From Dehalococcoidia bacterium UBA1123 (GTDB taxonomy: Bacteria > Chloroflexota > Dehalococcoidia > Lucifugimonadales > UBA1123), in NCBI GenBank assembly GCA_002313895.1, contig DCAW01000042.1:1-6777 (forward strand): a stretch of DNA of 6,777 nt, in the 5' to 3' direction. A program made the position numbers and the translations under genes. Every line of letters begins with the position of its first letter. The first letter of the stretch is position 1. The notes beneath the pieces were generated by a model that had not been told where the DNA came from, made no database searches, and saw nothing but the letters and a program-made list of their open reading frames with translations. This document shows positions 1-6,407 of this stretch, piece by piece.

Positions 1-11
1 TCTGAATATGG

Positions 12-33
12 CTTTGCGATTCCTTTGCGATTC
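12..33. repeat. Perfect tandem duplication of an 11-base unit directly after the CehA-like stop codon
   Basis: CTTTGCGATTC occurs twice without a gap (12-22 and 23-33) on the plus strand, and the next three bases are the reverse complement of the TAA stop of the CehA-like gene. Only 11 more bases of window follow, so whether the array continues or belongs to a terminator cannot be seen. No hairpin plus T-run is visible in these bases. Confidence 0.8.
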
Positions 34-2532
34 TTAATGTCTATGCGACCGTATCCGGCCCTCGATGGCCTCTTGAGCTTCGAGGAACGGACGCTCCAGG
101 TATGCCCGATGATCCGACTCTCCGTGGTGGTGGGTTATTGAGGCGGGAGGCCGGACGCCTGCTGTCTCTCTGATGTAGGCCAGATCGCCTTCGACCAAGG
201 TCAGCATGTACTGGGCAGTCGCCGCGTCGTACATTTCCCAGCCTCCACCGCAGGCCACATAGATTGGTGACGTGTGGGCGAACACTCCGCGATTCCACAC
301 GTCGTGATGCTCGATGATGTCATAGTAGTCCAACGCTCCTGTGCGAGCTGCCAGCCACGAGTGATCGTCGATTTTTAGACTTGTCTTGATCTCCAGCCTG
401 CGCGAGCCGTTAAGGTTCTGGGTCGAGGCTACGACCCGACCGTTGTGCATGATCTCTAGCGAGTAAATCGGCAGGATGCTTTCGGCCCACGCCTCGACCT
501 CGACGGTTCCAGGCCCGGAGATGTCAACCGTATCGCCGACCTCTTGACCATCCACCGAGAAGTGCATAATCGGCCCGCCGCTAAGGAACGTGCGTCCGGC
601 TACGACAGCTTTGCACCAGTTGTCGTAAGTAAATTCTTGATCGTCAGGAATCTGGGCGTAGGTTCGGTAAAGGCCCACTGGAACGTCACTGCTCATTTTG
701 TCCGTTCCGCCGACAAGAGGCAAACGATAACCGCCGTTCAGGTAGCGATAGTATTCTAGATGGTTAACTTTGGTCTGTCTGAGCATTTCGACGCCGTCCA
801 GACGCCCCGTGGCAACCAGCGCAGCAGGCTCACCATTGGGATTAGGGAAGTGGGGACTGATGACGTAACCACCCTGAGCGTGAGCAGCGTCAGCCCAATG
901 AGCGAGGGTGGTCTCCATGTGCCCACCGATTTCGGCCTCGCTGGGGCCGTCGCTGCACCACGGCATCACGGGAGATTTCAAGCCCCACATGATCATGTGA
1001 CCCATGAAGTGTTGGCGGTTCTCCTGGGACACGTAGACGATGTTGTTGCCGTTCTTTTGGATCGACGCAGAACCAGTGAAGTCCTCGGTGTTGGTGAACA
1101 GACTCCCCCACTGGGATTGGAGCAGGTTTACGACGTTCAGGTCTTCTCCCTGGGATTCGGTATGCGCGCCCTGAGTGGACAAAAAATGGACGTGGGAGTC
1201 GCCGCTGAACCATCGTCGTTGGTTCATATCGATCCAACGTTTCAGTCTGAGAGTAAGCTCCTGCTGGCCGGGTTCAATGCTTACACGAGTCCGCAGAGGC
1301 TCGTACTCAAAGCCACGCGCCACGTCCACGATGACATCACCCCTGGGCAACCATCCCTGGCAGGTTCCGTCGATGTAAGCGTAAGAAATCTGGCCCAGAC
1401 GGACGTCGCCTCCAATGTCGATGTGCCAAGTGCCGAGGTTGGAGTTAACCTGATTGTGATGCCCGTGAGGTTGATACGGAATACCCTCTGGTGATCGGAA
1501 GTGGACTCGGCAAGGCACAGGACGTCCGGTGTCGTCGTCAACGACGGTTACGTTGACCCAATTGCGGCCCTTATCAAGAAGCTCAATCTTCATCCGGGGG
1601 GTCTCCACCACCCCTTCGCGTTCAACCTCGCCCCATTTAACCTGCCCGACCTCTTCGTCGCCTTGCTTCACTATCACAGTCGCCGAAGGCACCGCAGAAA
1701 TTTCGGCGTATGCTGAATCCGAATCTGGGTTGTCCTCCTGGCCGTAACCCTTGTGATACGCGTCGATGAACCCAGAGTCCGGGTCTTTGGGCAGCGGGAA
1801 TACGAAAGTCGTGTCTCCCCGGTCGACCTTAACGGATAGATCGAAGGGCTGACCGGCAACCGTTTCATCGGTGACGGTGATTCGCGTCTCGCGACGGCCC
1901 TGTCGAGCAAAGGGGTGTTCATCCTCGCGGCCTAGAGTCACTCCGGCGATTATGAACTTTGCCCCTTGCGGCACGATCTCGATGGATTCGATTACAGATT
2001 CAGGCTCAGGGTTCGTCCACGCCCACAAAAAGTAAGATCGGGCAGAGGCCTGCGCGTATTCTGTTTGCCGACGACCTAATTCTTCCCATTTGCCTTGATC
2101 TCTTTCAAACAGCGTGTGCTTTTGATCGGTGACAGCCTGGAATGGCAGGCCAGAAGGCCCCCGGAATGAGTCATTCGGCACGGACGCGATTTCGAATCGC
2201 TCTCGAATATTCGCTCGAAAATCCTTCCCACTCGCCATGTGAAACACGTACTCTGCCACCGGCAATCCAACGGAGCCGCCGCTGTCGATTTCAGATCCAA
2301 CCAATCGGTGCGCGAACACCACACGATGGGCCGACTCTCCGACGTCGATCTTGATTGGACCGCTGGAGACATCGAGACTTATAAAGCAGTCTCCACCAGA
2401 ATCGGTGCCTACCTCGAATGGCAAACCTCGAAACGATTGGGAGCCGACATCAACATCTTGGTCATCCTCTCCCAGAACTTCAATACCGGCGTTCAACACA
2501 CTGCTGATGTCCAGCGGTTGATAGTCGTTCAT
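34..2532 (-). CDS. CehA/McbA-like metallohydrolase with long beta-rich N-terminal region
   Basis: Predicted 832-residue metal-dependent hydrolase, last gene of the operon. Residues about 30-430 look like beta-sandwich modules; the stretch around 325-430 (VNVTVVDDDTGRPVPCRVHF onward) resembles a carboxypeptidase-regulatory-like fold. A PHP/amidohydrolase-like domain starts at about 440 with FSGDSHVHF (His447 and His449, first metal-ligand pair). Further candidate ligands are in SQEN (about 502-505), MGHM (His512), SPHFPNP (His561) and GGTDKMS (Asp611). The C-terminal HTSPIYV (about 753-759) is, from memory, also found in related proteins. CehA-type enzymes cleave esters or carbamates, and McbA forms amides, so the substrate is open. 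The motif after the last Asp lacks the His of a usual GSDxH. No signal peptide is visible. The start is ATG at 2532: the in-frame TTG at 2535 would sit only 3 bases from the AGGAG, whereas the ATG sits 6 away. Family is fairly sure, reaction unknown. Confidence 0.85.
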   Translation of the reverse strand: MNDYQPLDISSVLNAGIEVLGEDDQDVDVGSQSFRGLPFEVGTDSGGDCFISLDVSSGPIKIDVGESAHRVVFAHRLVGSEIDSGGSVGLPVAEYVFHMASGKDFRANIRERFEIASVPNDSFRGPSGLPFQAVTDQKHTLFERDQGKWEELGRRQTEYAQASARSYFLWAWTNPEPESVIESIEIVPQGAKFIIAGVTLGREDEHPFARQGRRETRITVTDETVAGQPFDLSVKVDRGDTTFVFPLPKDPDSGFIDAYHKGYGQEDNPDSDSAYAEISAVPSATVIVKQGDEEVGQVKWGEVEREGVVETPRMKIELLDKGRNWVNVTVVDDDTGRPVPCRVHFRSPEGIPYQPHGHHNQVNSNLGTWHIDIGGDVRLGQISYAYIDGTCQGWLPRGDVIVDVARGFEYEPLRTRVSIEPGQQELTLRLKRWIDMNQRRWFSGDSHVHFLSTQGAHTESQGEDLNVVNLLQSQWGSLFTNTEDFTGSASIQKNGNNIVYVSQENRQHFMGHMIMWGLKSPVMPWCSDGPSEAEIGGHMETTLAHWADAAHAQGGYVISPHFPNPNGEPAALVATGRLDGVEMLRQTKVNHLEYYRYLNGGYRLPLVGGTDKMSSDVPVGLYRTYAQIPDDQEFTYDNWCKAVVAGRTFLSGGPIMHFSVDGQEVGDTVDISGPGTVEVEAWAESILPIYSLEIMHNGRVVASTQNLNGSRRLEIKTSLKIDDHSWLAARTGALDYYDIIEHHDVWNRGVFAHTSPIYVACGGGWEMYDAATAQYMLTLVEGDLAYIRETAGVRPPASITHHHGESDHRAYLERPFLEAQEAIEGRIRSHRH

Positions 2533-2538
2533 CAATTT

Positions 2539-2543
2539 CTCCT
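2539..2543 (-). promoter_or_regulatory. Ribosome binding site deciding the CehA-like start
   Basis: AGGAG on the minus strand, 6 bases before ATG 2532 and only 3 bases before the in-frame TTG 2535. The spacing favours the ATG. Confidence 0.7.
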
Positions 2544-2572
2544 AGATACCGTGCAGCGGTTCGTGTCGGGGA

Positions 2573-3925
2573 TCAGAGAGAAGCCAACGCACCCATTGGG
2601 TCCCAAGGAGGCAGCACGGTCGGCTCGATGTCCAATTCGGCCTGCCGTTCCGATGACAGGTAGCTCTTGGGCGCCGCGATTTCGAACATGTACTCGTCGA
2701 ACCAAGAGTCGTTCATCATGAAGAACCCTTTGTCGCCCACCTTGTCTCCGTAGCTGTTCTCCACCCGCCACTTGCGAGGCTTGCCATCAGCGGCATCTAC
2801 GCCGGTGAACAGCATCGCGTGGGTCATTTGCGTCTGGCCGTAATTCAGCCTTGCGGCCTTGTCCATGCCAAATTCAGAGCCATACACGCCATCGTAATCG
2901 TACAGGTGAGCGTCCCACAAACCGAGATTGCGCTCGTTTTGCTTGCCGGTGTCACATCCCATCCAAACGGGACGGCCATCCAGCAGTTGGCGCATGGTGA
3001 TGTCTTTGATCTCTTCGATGGGCAGATTGAGGTATTTCACCGCTGCGCCGCCCACAACGTTTCCCAGATACCCGATAGTATATGTTGTGCCATATGGGTG
3101 AGCTTCTCTGGGATCGTTTACCAGGCAAACGAGTTCATCCAGGTTGGTCACAACATATTTCTCGGCGAACTGCTTGGGTGTCACAGTTCCGTCGCGCCGG
3201 AACTCGCCGTCTCGATCATTCCACTGCCAGTCGAACTCTTTCGGAGGCGTCCCCAGGTGTATTGCCAGAATCTTGTAGATCACCTTGAGAGTGTCCAGCT
3301 TCGACTGCCTCATGGCTTCCAATCCGGCTTCCGATTTGTAGAGGTCGCGAATTTTCATCGCGCCCTGTCGCACCTGGTAATAGAGGTTGGAGTTCATCTT
3401 GTAAGTGGCGCCAGAACTCTGAGTCTCAGGCATCGCGGATTTGGGAACGACCCCGTGTTTTTTCACCAGGTTCACGAACATATCCCACTGGCCTGCGTCC
3501 TCAATGGGCGCTGACATCAGGTACTGCACGACCCTGTCGTCCACCGGGCTGTCAGCTGTCTCGATGATGGATTCCAGAACGAAATTTGCCCGTTCCACCT
3601 TGTCCCAAAACATCATATAGGACTGACTGAACTCAAACTGTTTGATGTTCATTTCCTGCATCGTGTCCACCCGGCACAGGTTGAGGCCGGAGAACAGCCA
3701 ACACCGCCCCGATGCCCCCTGATGAGTCGGATTCCAATCGTCAAGAGTTGTCGAGTAGACGTGATTGGCGTCGGTGACGATTTGTCGGTCAAGCGCAATC
3801 TCATCAACGTTGTGCAGGGTGACCGCATTTTGCATCAGACGATTTCGAGGGTCCGCGTCGTAGTCAGCCCGCATTGCGTCAAATTCTTCGATGGGCAATG
3901 TGTCTGTGTAATTGGTTGTAGCCAT
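2573..3925 (-). CDS. C1B cysteine aminopeptidase (bleomycin hydrolase / PepC family)
   Basis: Intracellular papain-like aminopeptidase of 450 residues, close to the usual length of bleomycin hydrolase/PepC proteins. The active site is complete: Gln69 (oxyanion hole) and Cys75 in the QGASGRCWLF motif, His369 in QMTHAMLFTGVD, and Asn390 in KWRVENSYGD. The C-terminus ends in PPWDPMGALASL, which matches the conserved tail that in this family inserts into the active-site cleft and makes the enzyme an aminopeptidase. Family members are typically self-compartmentalised hexamers in the cytoplasm, which agrees with the absence of a signal peptide. The ATG at 3925 has GGAG 8 bases upstream. It lies 41 bases after the PAL-like gene and 40 bases before the CehA-like gene, so it is probably co-transcribed. 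In this setting it would trim amino acids from peptides supplied by, or alongside, the other enzymes (inference). Family assignment is firm; substrate preference is not. Confidence 0.93.
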   Translation of the reverse strand: MATTNYTDTLPIEEFDAMRADYDADPRNRLMQNAVTLHNVDEIALDRQIVTDANHVYSTTLDDWNPTHQGASGRCWLFSGLNLCRVDTMQEMNIKQFEFSQSYMMFWDKVERANFVLESIIETADSPVDDRVVQYLMSAPIEDAGQWDMFVNLVKKHGVVPKSAMPETQSSGATYKMNSNLYYQVRQGAMKIRDLYKSEAGLEAMRQSKLDTLKVIYKILAIHLGTPPKEFDWQWNDRDGEFRRDGTVTPKQFAEKYVVTNLDELVCLVNDPREAHPYGTTYTIGYLGNVVGGAAVKYLNLPIEEIKDITMRQLLDGRPVWMGCDTGKQNERNLGLWDAHLYDYDGVYGSEFGMDKAARLNYGQTQMTHAMLFTGVDAADGKPRKWRVENSYGDKVGDKGFFMMNDSWFDEYMFEIAAPKSYLSSERQAELDIEPTVLPPWDPMGALASL

Positions 3926-3933
3926 ATTTCACT

Positions 3934-3937
3934 CTCC
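3934..3937 (-). promoter_or_regulatory. Ribosome binding site of the C1B peptidase gene
   Basis: GGAG on the minus strand, 8 bases before ATG 3925, inside the 41-base gap after the PAL-like gene. It is the weakest of the four sites in the operon. Confidence 0.55.
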
Positions 3938-3966
3938 ACAGATTCAGGTTTGAGACTGCTGAGTTG

Positions 3967-4998
3967 TCAGTCTATTTTCACCAGTTTCTGCATTGATCGC
4001 AGTTCTCGAGGCGGGTCCATGCGGCTTCCATAGTCGCTCCAGGAAACTTCCGCAACGTATATATCGCCGCGGGAGTCTACTGTGATGCCGTGAGGCGAGT
4101 AAAACCTGCCCGCTTCGTCGCCAAAGGATTCGTGGCCCGCGCGACCCAGGAGTTCACCTTTGGTGTCAAATATGCTCACCCGTGGGCCAAGATCAGTTCC
4201 GATGTCATTGGGGCCGATGCCGCAGAAGTATTCTCCGACATACACTCGCTCATCGTCGCCACGAGAGTCGATGTAGATGGCCGCAGCCCTGGAGAGGTTG
4301 CCCCACTGGGTTTCGTATTTGCCTTCAGGGCTGAACACCTGAACCCGATGATTCTCGCGGTCGGCGATGTAAACCCAGCCGTCTTTGTCGGTCTCGACGT
4401 TGTGGACGATGTTAAACTGGCCTTCGCCCGTCCCCGACTCGCCCCATGAAAACTGGTACGTGCCATCGGGCGAGTACTTGTGAACCCTAGCGTTTGAGTA
4501 ACCATCGGCGACGTAGAAATCGCCGTTTCGCTTGTCAATCGCTACGTGGGCTGGCACGCTGAACGGCTTGCCCGACATCTTCGGCGTGGGTTTATGAGCC
4601 TCACCCAACGTCATTAGAAGTTTGCCGTCGGCCGTGAATTTGCGAACTGTGCTGTCGCCGTTATCGACGCAGAACACCTCGTCGTCCGGGCCGATAGTGA
4701 CACCGTGAGGATTGGCGAACACGCCGTCGCCCCAATAGCTGTCGACGTTCCCCTCACGGTCGAATATTATCATCGGGTGAGTGCCGCGATTGAACACGTA
4801 AATCTGGTCTTTGGAGTTCACTGCGACGGATGTGGCCTCTTTGTAATACCATCCGTCGGGCAGCGTGCCCCAATTCGTCCCAGACAATTCGTACTTGAAA
4901 TCACCCTCGCCGAGTACCACAGGGCCTGTTATTGCTGCGGCCTGACGGTCCACGTCCAGAGCGAATTCCCAATCTCCATTATTTATCTGCCCAGTCAT
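3967..4998 (-). CDS. NHL-repeat six-bladed beta-propeller, peptidyl-alpha-hydroxyglycine alpha-amidating lyase-like
   Basis: 343-residue soluble propeller made of NHL repeats. Blades are visible at about 55-90, 97-132, 148-186, 196-233, 237-287 and 300-320, each with a core such as YVADGYSNARVHKYSPDG or YIADRENHRVQVFSPEG. It resembles the lyase domain (PAL) of peptidylglycine amidating enzymes, which splits peptidyl-alpha-hydroxyglycine into a peptide amide and glyoxylate. Candidate active-site residues line up with those I recall from rat PAL: Arg71 (NRGTH) and Tyr167 (DGYSNAR), plus zinc-ligand histidines His98 (NPHGV), His199 (IVHN) and His303 (SPHGI). No signal peptide or monooxygenase partner is seen in the window, so the natural substrate may be another hemiaminal or carbinolamide. 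The ATG at 4998 has AGGAG 6 bases upstream. The gene starts 35 bases after the phosphotriesterase stop. A non-catalytic NHL scaffold remains possible. Confidence 0.85.
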   Translation of the reverse strand: MTGQINNGDWEFALDVDRQAAAITGPVVLGEGDFKYELSGTNWGTLPDGWYYKEATSVAVNSKDQIYVFNRGTHPMIIFDREGNVDSYWGDGVFANPHGVTIGPDDEVFCVDNGDSTVRKFTADGKLLMTLGEAHKPTPKMSGKPFSVPAHVAIDKRNGDFYVADGYSNARVHKYSPDGTYQFSWGESGTGEGQFNIVHNVETDKDGWVYIADRENHRVQVFSPEGKYETQWGNLSRAAAIYIDSRGDDERVYVGEYFCGIGPNDIGTDLGPRVSIFDTKGELLGRAGHESFGDEAGRFYSPHGITVDSRGDIYVAEVSWSDYGSRMDPPRELRSMQKLVKID

Positions 4999-5004
4999 CT
5001 AAAT

Positions 5005-5009
5005 CTCCT
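5005..5009 (-). promoter_or_regulatory. Ribosome binding site of the PAL-like gene
   Basis: AGGAG on the minus strand, 6 bases before ATG 4998, inside the 35-base gap after the phosphotriesterase stop. It supports separate translation initiation within one transcript. Confidence 0.65.
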
Positions 5010-5033
5010 ATTTTCTGCGTTCAAATTCAATCG

Positions 5034-6098
5034 TTATGCCGGCGGAACGAATGTCAGTGCCGAAGCTGGATTGTCAACAAGAATCTTATTGATGGCTTCT
5101 TCGCTAAAACCTCTATCGCGCATCAATGGAACGATGTGCTTCAGGATATAGAAATACCCGTGTCCGCCATATCTGACGAGGCGATGATTGGTGCAAATGT
5201 CATGGGCTATCGTGATCTTGTCGCCATACCCTTCGGAAATCAGCCATGATATATGCTGGAGTTTTGTGGCGTCGTTGGGGTGGTCAATCGCTGGGTTCGC
5301 CTTGTAAGACGAGCTTTCGTTGCCAAACAAGTCCCACTCGAAATAACATCCCCTTTGCCCAATCTTGCTCAAAGTTTCGCGCTCGAACACCGTCCGATCC
5401 AGGTGGCCCATAATGGTTCGACTCAAATCGGCGCCCGCATCATCCAGAATCTCGATTATCTGGAGAGGCGATGTTTCATCGCGCCCAGGGTGAATAAGGA
5501 TCGGAGCGCCGGTGGCCCGCTGGGCTTGGGCCGATGCTCTGAGGACTTTGCGTTCCGATTCAGTGAGAGGCCAAGAGCAACCAACCTCGCCGATTACTCC
5601 CGAACGAATGCCAGTCCCGTCCACCCCCTCGCTCACATCTCGTATTATCTGGGCGGCTAGTTCGTCTTCTGTTGATGTGGCGACGTAATCGGGATGGGCA
5701 GGATTCACATAGAAGGACGCGCCCATGATGACGTTAACGCCTGTGGCGCCGGAGATCCGAGCCAGGCCGAGCGGGTCGCGGGCGATTCCGATACTTGTGG
5801 CGTCCACAAGCGACTTTCCGCCATATTGCTTGTATAGCCCGGCTTCGTCGATTGCGGTTTCGGTATCTAACAACTGGTAGTTGGCGTAGTTGACCTCGCC
5901 ATAATGGCGCACCTTTCCCAGTGATTCAGGAGTCATTGGAGCGAAATATTGCTGCCGCGCAGTGGATTCAATTGGCGGCGTGAGAATCGCGGTGAGGTCA
6001 ATCAGCAAGTGTTCGTGGGTCAAAGTGACTCCCAAGTCATCTGGCTCGATGAGACCCAACACGGTCTGAATTTTTCCGACAGCGTTCCAACTCGGCAT
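5034..6098 (-). CDS. Phosphotriesterase-family metal-dependent hydrolase
   Basis: 354-residue binuclear-metal TIM-barrel hydrolase of the phosphotriesterase (PTE) family, first gene of the operon. Expected metal ligands are present: HEH (His28 and His30) in LTHEHLL, bridging Glu171 in VIGEVG where true PTE has a carboxylated lysine, His203 in IHPG, His232 in GHLDR and Asp300 in AHD. The RYGGHGYFYIL motif near 309-319 is also typical. A bridging Glu is found in PTE-homology and some lactonase-like members, so a lactone, ester or amide substrate is as likely as an organophosphate. I place the start at ATG 6098 because it has AGGAG 5 bases upstream and the protein then begins close to the conserved KIQTVLG segment. 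The frame is open to an ATG at 6161, but that codon has no Shine-Dalgarno and lies inside the predicted promoter. No signal peptide. Family sure, substrate unknown. Confidence 0.92.
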   Translation of the reverse strand: MPSWNAVGKIQTVLGLIEPDDLGVTLTHEHLLIDLTAILTPPIESTARQQYFAPMTPESLGKVRHYGEVNYANYQLLDTETAIDEAGLYKQYGGKSLVDATSIGIARDPLGLARISGATGVNVIMGASFYVNPAHPDYVATSTEDELAAQIIRDVSEGVDGTGIRSGVIGEVGCSWPLTESERKVLRASAQAQRATGAPILIHPGRDETSPLQIIEILDDAGADLSRTIMGHLDRTVFERETLSKIGQRGCYFEWDLFGNESSSYKANPAIDHPNDATKLQHISWLISEGYGDKITIAHDICTNHRLVRYGGHGYFYILKHIVPLMRDRGFSEEAINKILVDNPASALTFVPPA

Positions 6099-6103
6099 CT
6101 CCG

Positions 6104-6108
6104 CTCCT
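6104..6108 (-). promoter_or_regulatory. Ribosome binding site deciding the phosphotriesterase start
   Basis: AGGAG on the minus strand, 5 bases before the ATG at 6098. The alternative in-frame ATG at 6161 is preceded by CCGCGG and has no comparable site. Confidence 0.7.
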
Positions 6109-6142
6109 GGTGGGAAGGTGACTACTCGGTAGTGCAACCTGT

Positions 6143-6171
6143 TTTGTACATCATTTAACATCCGCGGTCAA
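6143..6171 (-). promoter_or_regulatory. Predicted sigma70-type promoter of the four-gene operon
   Basis: On the minus strand, TTGACC (6171-6166, five of six matches to the -35 consensus) is followed after exactly 17 bases by TACAAA (6148-6143, four of six matches to the -10 consensus). A transcript starting around 6136 would have a leader of roughly 38 bases before the ATG at 6098, including its AGGAG. This placement argues against translation from the upstream ATG at 6161. Prediction by eye only; no operator-like palindrome was recognised beside it. Confidence 0.5.
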
Positions 6172-6407
6172 TCGATGTCTTCAACCGTAATCCAGCCAAG
6201 CGTATCTTCGATCCACCCGTGAATGGTTGCACATCCCGACGTGCCTGACCGCGATGAGGCAAATGTTACAATATTCTCAGAGTTCCCAATGATTCGGACG
6301 GTATCAATAATTGAAACTTTCTCGATTTCGCAATTGTCAAAATCGCCCTGCGGGCCAAGCCTTGCGTTTATTTGGCGATTGTCCTGATTAGCATGTCTGC
6401 GGTCGGA
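6168..6407 (-). other. Start-less open frame upstream of the operon, possible gene remnant
   Basis: On the minus strand 79 codons between TAA (6410-6408) and TGA (6170-6168) are free of stops but contain no ATG, GTG or TTG. The C-terminal half reads like a beta-rich protein (KVSIIDTVRIIGNSENIVTF, then GCATIHGWIEDTLGWITVED), with no family I recognise. It lies in the same reading phase as the phosphotriesterase gene, separated from it by the single TGA plus the promoter and leader. It overlaps the beginning of the plus-strand PKD frame (6315-6407). It may be the 3' end of a decayed gene, a small gene with a rare start, or chance openness opposite other sequence. I cannot decide between these. 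Confidence 0.25.

Noticed and set aside
760..1494. Plus-strand 244-codon open frame opposite the CehA-like gene
   Set aside because: It lies wholly antisense to a gene with clear family motifs, its protein has no recognisable domain, and it has no convincing Shine-Dalgarno. It is a shadow frame.
2819..3514. Plus-strand 231-codon open frame opposite the peptidase gene
   Set aside because: Fully antisense to the C1B peptidase, which has an intact catalytic triad; no independent evidence of coding.
3954..3972. Short inverted repeat GACTG/CAGTC at the end of the PAL-like gene as a terminator
   Set aside because: The stem is only five pairs, part of it lies within the coding end, and there is no T-run after it in the direction of transcription.
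6099..6161. Upstream ATG at 6161 as start of the phosphotriesterase (21 extra residues)
   Set aside because: No Shine-Dalgarno before it, it falls between the predicted -35 and -10 boxes, and the extra residues include the AGGAG region of the better start at 6098.
6267..6272. TACAAT as a -10 box for the divergent PKD gene
   Set aside because: No acceptable -35 hexamer at 16-18 bases upstream, so it was not called as a promoter.
6289..6387. Plus-strand ATG frame of 32 codons upstream of the PKD gene
   Set aside because: Short, no Shine-Dalgarno, no recognisable protein, and it ends in TGA inside the signal-peptide region of the lipoprotein frame. It could matter only if a frameshift joins the two.
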